Shown here piece by piece: positions 1-6,534 of a stretch of DNA of 11,019 nucleotides (position 1 is the first letter of the stretch; every line of letters starts with the position of its first letter). The position numbers and the translations under genes are program-made. Under the pieces are notes generated by a model. The model did not search any database and was not told the origin of the DNA. It saw only the letters and a program-made list of their open reading frames with translations. This stretch comes from Streptosporangiaceae bacterium (lineage in GTDB: Bacteria > Actinomycetota > Actinomycetes > Streptosporangiales > Streptosporangiaceae): contig JASHQP010000781.1 in assembly GCA_030039095.1 (NCBI GenBank), positions 1-11,019 of the forward strand. The letters are read 5' to 3'.

Positions 1-985
1 GAGCCCGGTGCGCCGCGCGGCGAGTGCTGGCGGACGCGTCGGCGTACACCGCGGATCTCGCCAGCGGGTGGCGGAACTCCACCGTGCCCGGGCCCATCCT
101 GACCAGTCCCGCGCTCTCCGCTGCGGCCAGGCCGGACAGGTCGGTGTCGAGCCGGCCGGCCGCTCGTTCCAGCGTCGCGAGGTCACCGGTGTCGCTGGCC
201 GCGGCGAGCACGAGCGCCTGACGGGCGGCCTGATCCAGCCGGCCGGCGCGGCTGAGGAACGCGCGTGAGATGCTGGCCGGCACCAGCACCGGCGCGCCCT
301 CGGGGGCCAGGGCCACGTCGGGGGCGTTCGAGGCCAGTTCGAGCAGCGCGAGCGGGTTGCCTGCCGTGGCCCGGTGCAGCCGCCGGACCGTCTCCGCAGG
401 CACCTCCGGCATCAGGCTGGCCGCCTCGTCGCTGGTCAGCCCGCTGAGGCGGAGGACGGCCAGGTCGGCCCCGTCGAGCAGGGACGGCTCACCCGCGCGC
501 ACGGCGACCAGGACGGCGATGGGGTCGGCCACCAGGCGGCGGAAGGCGAACAGCAGCGCCTGCGCGCTCGGCCCGTCGAGCCACTGGGCGTCATCGACCA
601 GCACCGCCAGCGGCCCCTGCTCGGCGTACGCCGCGAGCAGGCTGAGCGTCGCGGCGCCGAGCGCGAAACGGTCCTGCGCCGACCCCGGCCGCAACGCGAG
701 CGCGCCCTCGAGCGCCATGGCCTGCGGCTGCGGAATGCCGTCGAGCAGCACCAGCGCCGGGCGGATCAGTTCCAGCAGGGACCCGAACGGGATCTGCGCC
801 TCGGACTCGATGCCCCGGGCACGCAGCACCTGCATCCCCCCGGCCCGGCTGACGGCGTAGTCGAGCAGCGCGGTCTTGCCGATACCCGGCTCCCCGACCA
901 GGGCCAGCACGGCGCTGGCGCCGGAGCGCGACCGCGCCAGCGCCTGCTCGATTTCCTGCCGCTCATGATCACGGCCAAGCAGCAC
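1..985 (-). CDS. LuxR-family AAA ATPase transcriptional regulator, N-terminal part (runs off left edge)
   Basis: Partial gene: 328 codons are visible and the 3' end lies beyond base 1. The protein opens with LLGRDHER, the usual start of large LAL/MalT-like LuxR regulators. It then shows a Walker A motif GEPGIGKT (residues 31-38) and a Walker B LAVLVDDAQWLD (about 126-135), followed by GNPLALLEL and RHPLARSAVYADAS, both typical of the STAND-type ATPase and post-ATPase region of this family. The family usually ends in a LuxR helix-turn-helix several hundred residues further on, which is not visible here. These proteins usually activate transcription after ATP and ligand or protein binding. The GTG at 985 is chosen because the family typically starts a few residues before the LLGR motif and because a TACAAT box lies six bases upstream. 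Divergent from the methyltransferase gene, so a role as its regulator is inferred. The family call is firm; the ligand and targets are unknown. Confidence 0.88.
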   Translation of the reverse strand, partial: MLLGRDHERQEIEQALARSRSGASAVLALVGEPGIGKTALLDYAVSRAGGMQVLRARGIESEAQIPFGSLLELIRPALVLLDGIPQPQAMALEGALALRPGSAQDRFALGAATLSLLAAYAEQGPLAVLVDDAQWLDGPSAQALLFAFRRLVADPIAVLVAVRAGEPSLLDGADLAVLRLSGLTSDEAASLMPEVPAETVRRLHRATAGNPLALLELASNAPDVALAPEGAPVLVPASISRAFLSRAGRLDQAARQALVLAAASDTGDLATLERAAGRLDTDLSGLAAAESAGLVRMGPGTVEFRHPLARSAVYADASASTRRAAHRA

Positions 986-997
986 GCCACGATTGTA
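985..997 (-). promoter_or_regulatory. Probable leaderless promoter: -10 box of the LuxR-type regulator
   Basis: On the minus strand TACAAT (997-992) lies six bases before the GTG start at 985. That spacing would place the transcription start at or next to the GTG, giving a leaderless mRNA, which is common in actinomycetes. No Shine-Dalgarno sequence precedes this GTG, in agreement. No good -35 hexamer stands 16-18 bp upstream. The GCACCA-CC-TGGTGC dyad occupies the promoter spacer instead. If translation really starts elsewhere, this reading fails. Confidence 0.45.
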
Positions 998-1114
998 GGC
1001 ACCACCTGGTGCGACGCCCCACAGGCCGCCCCGAGACCAGGTGGCCCACCGGAAGCGGCCCCGGCGCGCCGGAACCTACGCTCGGCACGAATCCGAGCCC
1101 AGGGGAGGGACATC
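986..1114. promoter_or_regulatory. Divergent intergenic promoter/operator region
   Basis: The 129-bp spacer separates the leftward regulator gene from the rightward methyltransferase gene. It contains a GCACCA-CC-TGGTGC dyad (999-1012). An inverted second copy of its CCACCTGGT core lies at 1036-1044, 25 bp away. A 12-bp perfect palindrome CCGGCGCGCCGG (1061-1072) lies just before a weak TACGCT box (1077-1082) that could be a -10 for the rightward genes. I see no convincing -35 for either direction, which would fit activator-dependent promoters. The Shine-Dalgarno sequence of the methyltransferase is AGGGGAGGGA at 1101-1110. Promoter activity is inferred; the repeats are read directly. Confidence 0.5.
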
Positions 1115-2194
1115 ATGAGCATCATCGATCAGGGCGCCGAACTGGACGAGGGCAAGCTGCAGGACTTCGTGTTCCGGGTCGTCGGCGAGGTCGGCGCCAC
1201 CTTGAACACGGCGCTGGTGGTGATGGGCGACAAGCTTGGGCTTTACCGGGCAATGGCGGGCGCGGGCCCGCTGACACCCGGTGAGCTGGCCAATCGCACC
1301 GGCACCGCCGAGCGGTACGTGCGGGAATGGCTGAACGCCCAGGCAGCGGGCGACTTCGTCAGCTATGACCCGGACACCGGCCGGTACACGCTCCCGCCCG
1401 AGCAGGCTGTCGCGCTCACCGACGCCGACAGCCCCGCGTACCTGCCCGGGTTCTTCCAGATCGCGCTCGGCTCGATGCTCGACGCACCCAAGATCATGGA
1501 TGCGGCGCGAAGCGGGGCCGGGTTTGGCTGGGGCGAGCACGTCAGCGACGTCCTCGAGGGATGTGAGCGGTTCTTCCGGCCCGGCTACAACGCCAACCTG
1601 ATGTCACAGTGGCTGCCCGCGCTCGACGGCGTGGTCGGCCGGCTGGAAGACGGGGCGCTCGTCGCCGACGTGGGGTGCGGCCACGGCTCATCCACGATCC
1701 TGATGGCCCAGGCGTTCCCGAACTCGACGTTCGTTGGCACGGACTACCACGGCGGCTCGATCGAGACCGCGCGCCAGCGGGCAAAGGACGCCGGGGTTGA
1801 CGGCCGGGTCAGCTTCGAGACCGCCGCGGCGTCTGCCTACAGTGGTGCAGGTTACGACCTTGTGACCATGTTCGACTGCCTGCACGACATGGGCGACCCG
1901 GTGGGTGCGGCGCGCCATGTCCGCAGCACACTCGAGCCCGAGGGCACCTGGATGATCGTTGAGCCGAACGCCGCCGACCGCGTCGAGGGGAACCTCAACC
2001 CGGTCGGGCGGGCCTTCTACTCGTTCTCCACGCTGCTGTGCACGCCTGCGTCGCTGTCGCAGGAGGTTGGCCTGGCGCTCGGCGCCCAGGCCGGTGAGGC
2101 GAGGATCAAGGACGTGGTGACGGCGGCCGGCTTCACCCGCTTCCGCCGGGCCGCCGAGACCCCGTTCAACATCGTGTTCGAGGCGCGTCCGTGA
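1115..2194 (+). CDS. Class I SAM-dependent methyltransferase with N-terminal winged-helix domain
   Basis: 359 residues. Residues about 20-105 form a helical, winged-helix-like domain (LGLYRAMAGAGPLTPGELA, then TAERYVREWLNAQ), as in O-methyltransferase-like proteins of the Rv2258c type. The Rossmann methyltransferase domain follows: motif I VADVGCGHG (183-191), acidic residue at the end of beta-2 in GTDYHG (208-213), DLVTMFDCLHDMGDP (248-262) for motif IV, and GTWMIVEP (277-284). It therefore binds SAM and should methylate a small molecule; the acceptor is unknown. The ATG at 1115 is chosen because AGGGGAGGGA stands four bases upstream; the frame is open further upstream, but that stretch overlaps the divergent regulator and is not protein-like. 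The stop overlaps the next start (GTGA, 2191-2194), implying translational coupling with the hydrolase-glycosyltransferase fusion and a shared substrate or pathway. It is annotated in many actinomycetes only as a methyltransferase. Confidence 0.9.
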   Translation: MSIIDQGAELDEGKLQDFVFRVVGEVGATLNTALVVMGDKLGLYRAMAGAGPLTPGELANRTGTAERYVREWLNAQAAGDFVSYDPDTGRYTLPPEQAVALTDADSPAYLPGFFQIALGSMLDAPKIMDAARSGAGFGWGEHVSDVLEGCERFFRPGYNANLMSQWLPALDGVVGRLEDGALVADVGCGHGSSTILMAQAFPNSTFVGTDYHGGSIETARQRAKDAGVDGRVSFETAAASAYSGAGYDLVTMFDCLHDMGDPVGAARHVRSTLEPEGTWMIVEPNAADRVEGNLNPVGRAFYSFSTLLCTPASLSQEVGLALGAQAGEARIKDVVTAAGFTRFRRAAETPFNIVFEARP

Positions 2195-4281
2195 CCACAC
2201 GGGCGCGCTACCCGGACGCGGAAGGCAGCGTGGAGCGCGCCGGGGTACGCGTCCGCTACGAGGTCTACGGGTCTGGCGAGCCTACCGTGCTGCTGTTTCC
2301 CACCTGGGAAATCGTTCACTCGCGGTCGTGGAAGTTCCAGATCCCGTACCTGGCCAGGCACGCCCGGGTGGTGACATTCGACCGGCGCGGCAGCGGGCGC
2401 ACGGGCCGCCCCAGCGACGTGGCCGCCTGCAGCCGACGGGAAACCACGCAGGACGCGCTCGCGGTGCTCGGCGATATCGGCGCCGATCGCGTCGTGCTCG
2501 TGTCGTGGTGCGGCGCCGGCGACGACCTGCTGCTGGCCGCCGAGCATCCCGAGCGGGTGACCGGCCTGGTGCTGATCGCGCCCGACCTGCTGATCACCCC
2601 CGATCCCGCGGACGAGGAGGGACCGCATCCGTTCGACGAGGAGCCGGTCACGACCGAGGGCTGGGCGAAGTGGAACCGGCACTACTGGCTGCGGGACTGG
2701 CCCGGGTTCCTGGAATTCTTCTTCACCCGGACATTCAGCGAGCCGCACTCGACCAAGCAGGCCGAGGACGCGATCGGCTGGGGCCTGGAGACCGACCCGG
2801 ACACGATACTTCGCGGCATGGACGCCGAATGGCTCAACGACGAGGAGATGGTGCGCCGCCTCTGTGCCCAGATACGCTGCCCGACTCTGGTGGTCCAGGG
2901 AACGCGGGACGCGGTCGTCGGCCCGGCGCGCGGAGCAGCCGTGGCCGCCGCGATCCCCGGTGCGCGGCTGATCACGTTCGAGGGGTCCGGCCACGGGCTG
3001 CACCTGCGTGACCCGGTACGGGCCAACCTGCTCATCCGGGACTTCGCCTGCCCGGCGCCGGCGCCGCCGCGGTGGGTACGTGGCCGCGCCCGAGGTAAGC
3101 GCGCGCTGTACATCTCCTCGCCGATCGGCCTGGGGCACGCTCAGCGGGACGTGGCGATCGCCGATGAACTGCGCAAGCTGCACCCGGGCCTGGAGATCGA
3201 CTGGCTCGCCCAGCACCCGGTCACCACGGTCCTGCGAGGGCGCGGCGAGCACGTCCACCCGGCCAGTTCCCACCTGGCGAGCGAATCGGGTCACATCGAG
3301 TCGGAAGCAGCCGAGCACGACCTGCACGCCTTCCAGGCCATCCGCCGGATGGACGAGATCCTGCTGGCCAACTTCATGGTCTTCCAGGACCTGACCCGCG
3401 AGGAGGACTACGACCTGTGGATCGGCGACGAAGCCTGGGAACTCGACTACTACCTGCATGAGAACCCGGAGCAAAAACGCGCCGCGTACGCCTGGTTCAC
3501 CGACTTCGTCGGCTGGCTGCCGATGCCCGGGGCCGGCGAGCGCGAGGCGTTCCTGACCGCGGATTACAACGCCGAGATGATCGAGCACATCGCCCGCTAC
3601 CCCCGGCTGCGCGACCGCGCCATCTTCGTTGGCGACCCCGACGACATCGTGCCCGATTCCTTCGGCCCCGGACTGCCGGCGATCCGCGACTGGACCCGCC
3701 AGCACTACGACTTCGCCGGCTACATAACCGGCTTCGACCCGGCCCAGCCACCTGACCGCCGTGCCCTCGGCTACCGCGACGGCGAGCGCGTGTGCATTGT
3801 CACCGTCGGCGGCTCGGGCGTCGGCGGCGACCTGCTGCGCCGGGTCATCGCCGCCTACCCCGAGGCCAAGGACATGGTCCCGGAACTGCGGATGATCGTC
3901 GTCGCCGGCCCGCGGATCGATCCCGCGCGGCTGCCCGCACCCGACGGGCTGGAGATCCGCCGCTACGTGCCCGACCTGTACCGCCACCTGGCCGCCTGCG
4001 ACCTCGCGGTGGTCCAGGGCGGGCTGACCACCACCATGGAGCTGACCGCCGGGCGGCGCCCGTTCCTGTACTTCCCGCTGCGCCATCACTTCGAGCAGAA
4101 CCTGCACGTCCGCCACCGCCTGCAGCGCTACGGCGCCGGCCGGTACATGGACTACGACAACGCCGGCCCGGAACAGATCGCGACCGCCATCGCCACCGAA
4201 ATCGGCCGCACGGTTGACTACCAGCCCGTCACACCCGACGGCGCCGCGCGCGCCGCCGCGATGCTCGCCGAACTTCTCTGA
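2191..4281 (+). CDS. Fusion protein: alpha/beta-hydrolase domain + GT-B glycosyltransferase domain
   Basis: 696 residues in two modules. Residues about 12-286 are an alpha/beta hydrolase: FPTWEIVHSR (36-45), the FDRRGSGRTGRP segment (63-74), a nucleophile elbow VSWCGAG (104-110), an acid in GTRDAVV (Asp240) and a histidine in GSGHGLH (His268). The elbow has Cys107 where Ser is usual. An Ala/Pro-rich linker (about 287-303) leads into a GT-B glycosyltransferase (304-696): SSPIGLGHAQRD near its start, IGDEAWELDYYLHENP (411-426), and a nucleotide-sugar-binding-like C-terminal half VVQGGLTTTMEL...RRPFLYFPL (607-630). No signal peptide or membrane segment is seen, so it is probably cytoplasmic. The GTG start overlaps the methyltransferase stop by four bases, so it is translationally coupled. 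Inferred role: sugar transfer, with the hydrolase acting as an esterase, thioesterase or transferase on the same product. Donor and acceptor are unknown. Confidence 0.85.
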   Translation: MTTRARYPDAEGSVERAGVRVRYEVYGSGEPTVLLFPTWEIVHSRSWKFQIPYLARHARVVTFDRRGSGRTGRPSDVAACSRRETTQDALAVLGDIGADRVVLVSWCGAGDDLLLAAEHPERVTGLVLIAPDLLITPDPADEEGPHPFDEEPVTTEGWAKWNRHYWLRDWPGFLEFFFTRTFSEPHSTKQAEDAIGWGLETDPDTILRGMDAEWLNDEEMVRRLCAQIRCPTLVVQGTRDAVVGPARGAAVAAAIPGARLITFEGSGHGLHLRDPVRANLLIRDFACPAPAPPRWVRGRARGKRALYISSPIGLGHAQRDVAIADELRKLHPGLEIDWLAQHPVTTVLRGRGEHVHPASSHLASESGHIESEAAEHDLHAFQAIRRMDEILLANFMVFQDLTREEDYDLWIGDEAWELDYYLHENPEQKRAAYAWFTDFVGWLPMPGAGEREAFLTADYNAEMIEHIARYPRLRDRAIFVGDPDDIVPDSFGPGLPAIRDWTRQHYDFAGYITGFDPAQPPDRRALGYRDGERVCIVTVGGSGVGGDLLRRVIAAYPEAKDMVPELRMIVVAGPRIDPARLPAPDGLEIRRYVPDLYRHLAACDLAVVQGGLTTTMELTAGRRPFLYFPLRHHFEQNLHVRHRLQRYGAGRYMDYDNAGPEQIATAIATEIGRTVDYQPVTPDGAARAAAMLAELL

Positions 4282-4300
4282 ACGCGGGTCCGAGTCCGGC

Positions 4301-4334
4301 CGGTGAATACGCGCACGCCTCCGTGTATTCGCCG
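4301..4334 (+). terminator. Hairpin terminator between convergent genes
   Basis: A 13-bp stem, with arms CGGTGAATACGCG (4301-4313) and CGTGTATTCGCCG (4322-4334), contains two G-U pairs when read on the plus strand and closes an 8-base loop. It begins 20 bases after the TGA of the hydrolase-glycosyltransferase gene and ends just before the convergent DUF1003 stop. Read on the minus strand the G-U pairs become mismatches, so it should act mainly on rightward transcripts. There is no U-tract, as is common for GC-rich actinomycete terminators. Confidence 0.6.
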
Positions 4335-4342
4335 TGACGGCG

Positions 4343-4837
4343 CTAGACCCGGTCGACGATCAGCTTTTCCAGGCGCTCGATCCGGTCGTCGAGGTCACGT
4401 GTGGTGACCACGTCGGCGAGCGCCAGGCGCACGGACGCGAGCTCCCTGGCCAGGAACTCGGTGTCGGCCTGGGTCCGGGCGGCGACCTCGCGGTCACGCT
4501 CGATGCTGGCCCGGTCCCGGTCGTCCTGCCGGTTCTGAGCCAGCAGGATCAGCGGCGCCGCGTACGCCGCCTGCGTCGAGAACGCCAGGTTCAGCAGGAT
4601 GAACGGGTACGGATCCCAGTGGAACACCCCGCCGGTGATGTTGAGCGCGATCCACACGACCACGAACAGGCTCTGGCCGACCAGGTAGCGGCCGGTGCCG
4701 AGGAACCGGGCGGCGCTCTCCGACATCCGCCCGAACGCGTCGGCGTCGTACCGCCCGCCCGCCCGCGGCCCGCTGCCCCGGGGGGAATTCAGGTCGGAGC
4801 GGTCAGCGGGGCGGATCGGCAGCGGCAGCACCCTCAT
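4343..4837 (-). CDS. DUF1003 family membrane protein
   Basis: 164 residues. A polar Arg/Gly-rich N-terminus (1-50) precedes two hydrophobic helices (about 51-70 and 77-100). Between and after them is the family signature WDPYPFILLNLAFSTQAAYA (75-94) and PLILLAQNRQDDRDR (95-109). The C-terminal third is highly charged and likely a coiled coil (110-163, with RELASVRLAL and DDRIERLEKL). The molecular function of DUF1003 proteins is unknown. The ATG at 4837 overlaps the stop of the upstream MgtE-N/CBS gene (ATGA, 4834-4837), so the two are translationally coupled. Similar pairing of a DUF1003 gene with an MgtE-N/CBS gene is, as far as I recall, recurrent in actinobacteria, suggesting the two act together at the membrane. 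Last gene of the leftward operon. Confidence 0.88.
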   Translation of the reverse strand: MRVLPLPIRPADRSDLNSPRGSGPRAGGRYDADAFGRMSESAARFLGTGRYLVGQSLFVVVWIALNITGGVFHWDPYPFILLNLAFSTQAAYAAPLILLAQNRQDDRDRASIERDREVAARTQADTEFLARELASVRLALADVVTTRDLDDRIERLEKLIVDRV

Positions 4838-6054
4838 TTCGTCTCACCCTTTCGCCAGCCCGCGGGCAGGATCCGGTCCAGAACGTCGTCGACGGTGATC
4901 GCGCCGAGCAGCCGGCCGTCGCTGTCGCAGACGGCCACGCCGATCAGGTTGTACGCGGCCATGCGCCTGGCCACCTCCTTCTCGGACAGCTCCGGCCGGA
5001 CGAAGCCGCTGTCTTCGACGGCCCCGCCCACCATGGCGGCAGGTGGCTGGCGCAGCAGCCCCTGGAATCCAATGCTGCCGAGGTAGCGGCCGGTGGGCGT
5101 CACCGTCGGCGGCTCGCACACATAGACCTGGGCGGCCGATGTGGTCGGCATCCTCGGATCGCGGATCTGGGCCAGCACTTCGGCGACCGGGGTGTCGGGC
5201 GGGACGATCAGCGGCTGCGAGGTCATCAGGCCGCCGGCCGTGGTCGCGTCGTAGCGGAGCAGCCGGCGCAGGTCGGCGGCCTGCAGGGTCTGCATCGCGG
5301 CCAGCAGCCGCTCGCGCTGCTCGGGCGGCATCTCGGCGAGCACGTCGGCCGCGTCGTCGGGCTGCATCTCCTCGACGACGTCGGCGCCGCGCTCCACGCC
5401 CAGGCTCGCCAGCAGGCGTACCTGGTCCTGCTCGGGCAGTTCCTCGAGCACGTCGGCCAGCTGCTCGTCGTGCAGCATCTCGGCGAGCTCCTGCCGCCTG
5501 GCTTCGGGCAGCGCCTCCACCGCGTTCGCGAGATCGGTCGGGTGCATCTCCCGTAGCTGGACCAGCTGCTCGGCGAGCGCGCTCACCTTGAACAGCTCCG
5601 GATGCTTGTCCCAGGGCACGAGCGTTGTGTGACTGTGCCGCAGGCCAAGGCTCAGGCCGAGGAGCCGGCCGGGCCCGACGGCCAGGACCGAGACCTCCCA
5701 GGACGCGCGCCGCCGTTCGGACTCCACGATGCCGACGTCCATGACCACACCGGCCCCGACGCGCTTTCCGTACAGCTCGGACGCCAGGATCTCCCCGGTC
5801 CGCCGGCTGAACCGCCGCAGGTCGACCGTGCCTCCCCGCAGGTGCACGCCGTCGATCGAGATTTCCGAGACCCGGCCCAGGCTGACGAAGATCTCGCGCC
5901 GCTGCAGCGTGACCACGAACCCGACCACCCAGGGCGGATCGCCGCCCGCGCTCGGCAGGATCACGACGTCCCGGACCCGGCCGAGCGTCATGCCCTCGCT
6001 ATCCAGCAGGTCGCGGCCGGTCAGCCGGGAGGTGAAAACTGTCCCCTCGGTCAA
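4834..6054 (-). CDS. MgtE-N / CBS-domain protein with PRC-barrel-like N-terminus, no transport domain
   Basis: 406 residues. Residues about 6-80 (LTGRDLLDSEGMTLGRVRDVV) and 88-157 (GEILASELYGKRVGAGVVMDVGIV) look like two PRC-barrel-like units. Residues about 158-265 are an MgtE N-domain built of repeated helical units (HPTDLANAVEALPEA, LADVLEELPEQDQ, DDAADVLAEMPPEQ). Residues about 270-395 are a CBS pair (GGLMTSQPLIVPPDTPV and GVAVCDSDGRLLGAITVDDV). In true MgtE the N and CBS domains sense Mg2+ and gate a five-helix channel. That channel is absent here, so this is probably a soluble or peripheral sensor or adaptor. The TTG start at 6054 is chosen because GAGGAG (6067-6062) lies seven bases upstream. 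The next in-frame candidates would cut into the first PRC-like unit. It overlaps the downstream DUF1003 gene by four bases and follows the SCP2-like gene by 35 bases. Confidence 0.87.
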   Translation of the reverse strand: MTEGTVFTSRLTGRDLLDSEGMTLGRVRDVVILPSAGGDPPWVVGFVVTLQRREIFVSLGRVSEISIDGVHLRGGTVDLRRFSRRTGEILASELYGKRVGAGVVMDVGIVESERRRASWEVSVLAVGPGRLLGLSLGLRHSHTTLVPWDKHPELFKVSALAEQLVQLREMHPTDLANAVEALPEARRQELAEMLHDEQLADVLEELPEQDQVRLLASLGVERGADVVEEMQPDDAADVLAEMPPEQRERLLAAMQTLQAADLRRLLRYDATTAGGLMTSQPLIVPPDTPVAEVLAQIRDPRMPTTSAAQVYVCEPPTVTPTGRYLGSIGFQGLLRQPPAAMVGGAVEDSGFVRPELSEKEVARRMAAYNLIGVAVCDSDGRLLGAITVDDVLDRILPAGWRKGETK

Positions 6055-6089
6055 GACATGGCTCCTCGCCTCGTGCCACCCGGGGGGCT

Positions 6090-6533
6090 TCAGGTGGCGG
6101 GGACCGACTGGATCGCGGCGAGCAGCTCGGTCCAGTAGAAGGCCGCGGTGAAGAACTGCAGCGTGTCGCCCTTCTCGAGCATGAGCTTGCGGTACATCAC
6201 CATCTTGCCGACGTCGTACCCGGCCCGCATCTCCTGCCAGTCCGCGTAGGTGCCGGCCAGCACGAACACCGCGCTGGGCTCGGCGTCGGCGCGGCTGAGC
6301 ACCGAGGCGGCGGTCACTTCGCCGGCCTGGAAATCAAGGGCAAGGGTGTCGCCGGCGGCGCCGTCCGGCATATCCCGCACGCTGAGCGCCAGGCGGCCGG
6401 TCACGAACGGCCGGATCATGTTGATCCAGTCCCAGAAGTCCTGCAGCTTGCTGGCCCGCCGCTGCTCGCCCGGCCAGGCGTTGAAGACGGCCCGGCACTC
6501 GCGCGCCCAGGCTTGCGTCATGAACGAGGCCAT
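6090..6533 (-). CDS. Small SCP2-like (sterol carrier type) lipid-binding protein
   Basis: 147 residues, no signal peptide, no membrane helix. The pattern fits the SCP2 fold: an N-terminal helical part (residues 1-45), LSVRDMPDG and LALDFQAGEVTAA strands (50-76), PSAVFVLAGTYADWQEMRAG (86-105), VGKMVMYRKLMLEKGDTLQF (108-127), and a final helix (128-142). The MYRKLMLEKGD stretch corresponds to the gKlkveGD-type segment of SCP2 domains. SCP2 domains bind fatty acids, sterols or acyl-CoAs. Only one base separates its ATG from the stop of the R2lox-like gene, so the two are surely co-transcribed and probably translationally coupled; no strong Shine-Dalgarno is seen. ATG at 6521 is an alternative start. 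Inferred role: carrying or presenting a lipid to the oxidase, or binding its product. The assignment rests on motif spacing and hydrophobic pattern, so is moderate. Confidence 0.68.
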   Translation of the reverse strand: MASFMTQAWARECRAVFNAWPGEQRRASKLQDFWDWINMIRPFVTGRLALSVRDMPDGAAGDTLALDFQAGEVTAASVLSRADAEPSAVFVLAGTYADWQEMRAGYDVGKMVMYRKLMLEKGDTLQFFTAAFYWTELLAAIQSVPAT

Positions 6534-6534
6534 G

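Noticed and set aside
374..1114. Open rightward frame continuous with the methyltransferase, which would give a 606-residue protein.
   Set aside because: It lies opposite the strongly motif-bearing LuxR-type regulator, its product is Arg/Gln/His-rich without a recognisable fold, and a strong Shine-Dalgarno precedes ATG 1115.
2017..4116. 699-codon leftward open frame opposite the fusion gene.
   Set aside because: An antisense shadow created by GC-rich third codon positions; the plus strand carries clear hydrolase and glycosyltransferase motifs across the same stretch.
4334..5591. Rightward open frames opposite the DUF1003 and MgtE-N/CBS genes.
   Set aside because: The leftward products match families over their whole length, and the rightward ones do not.
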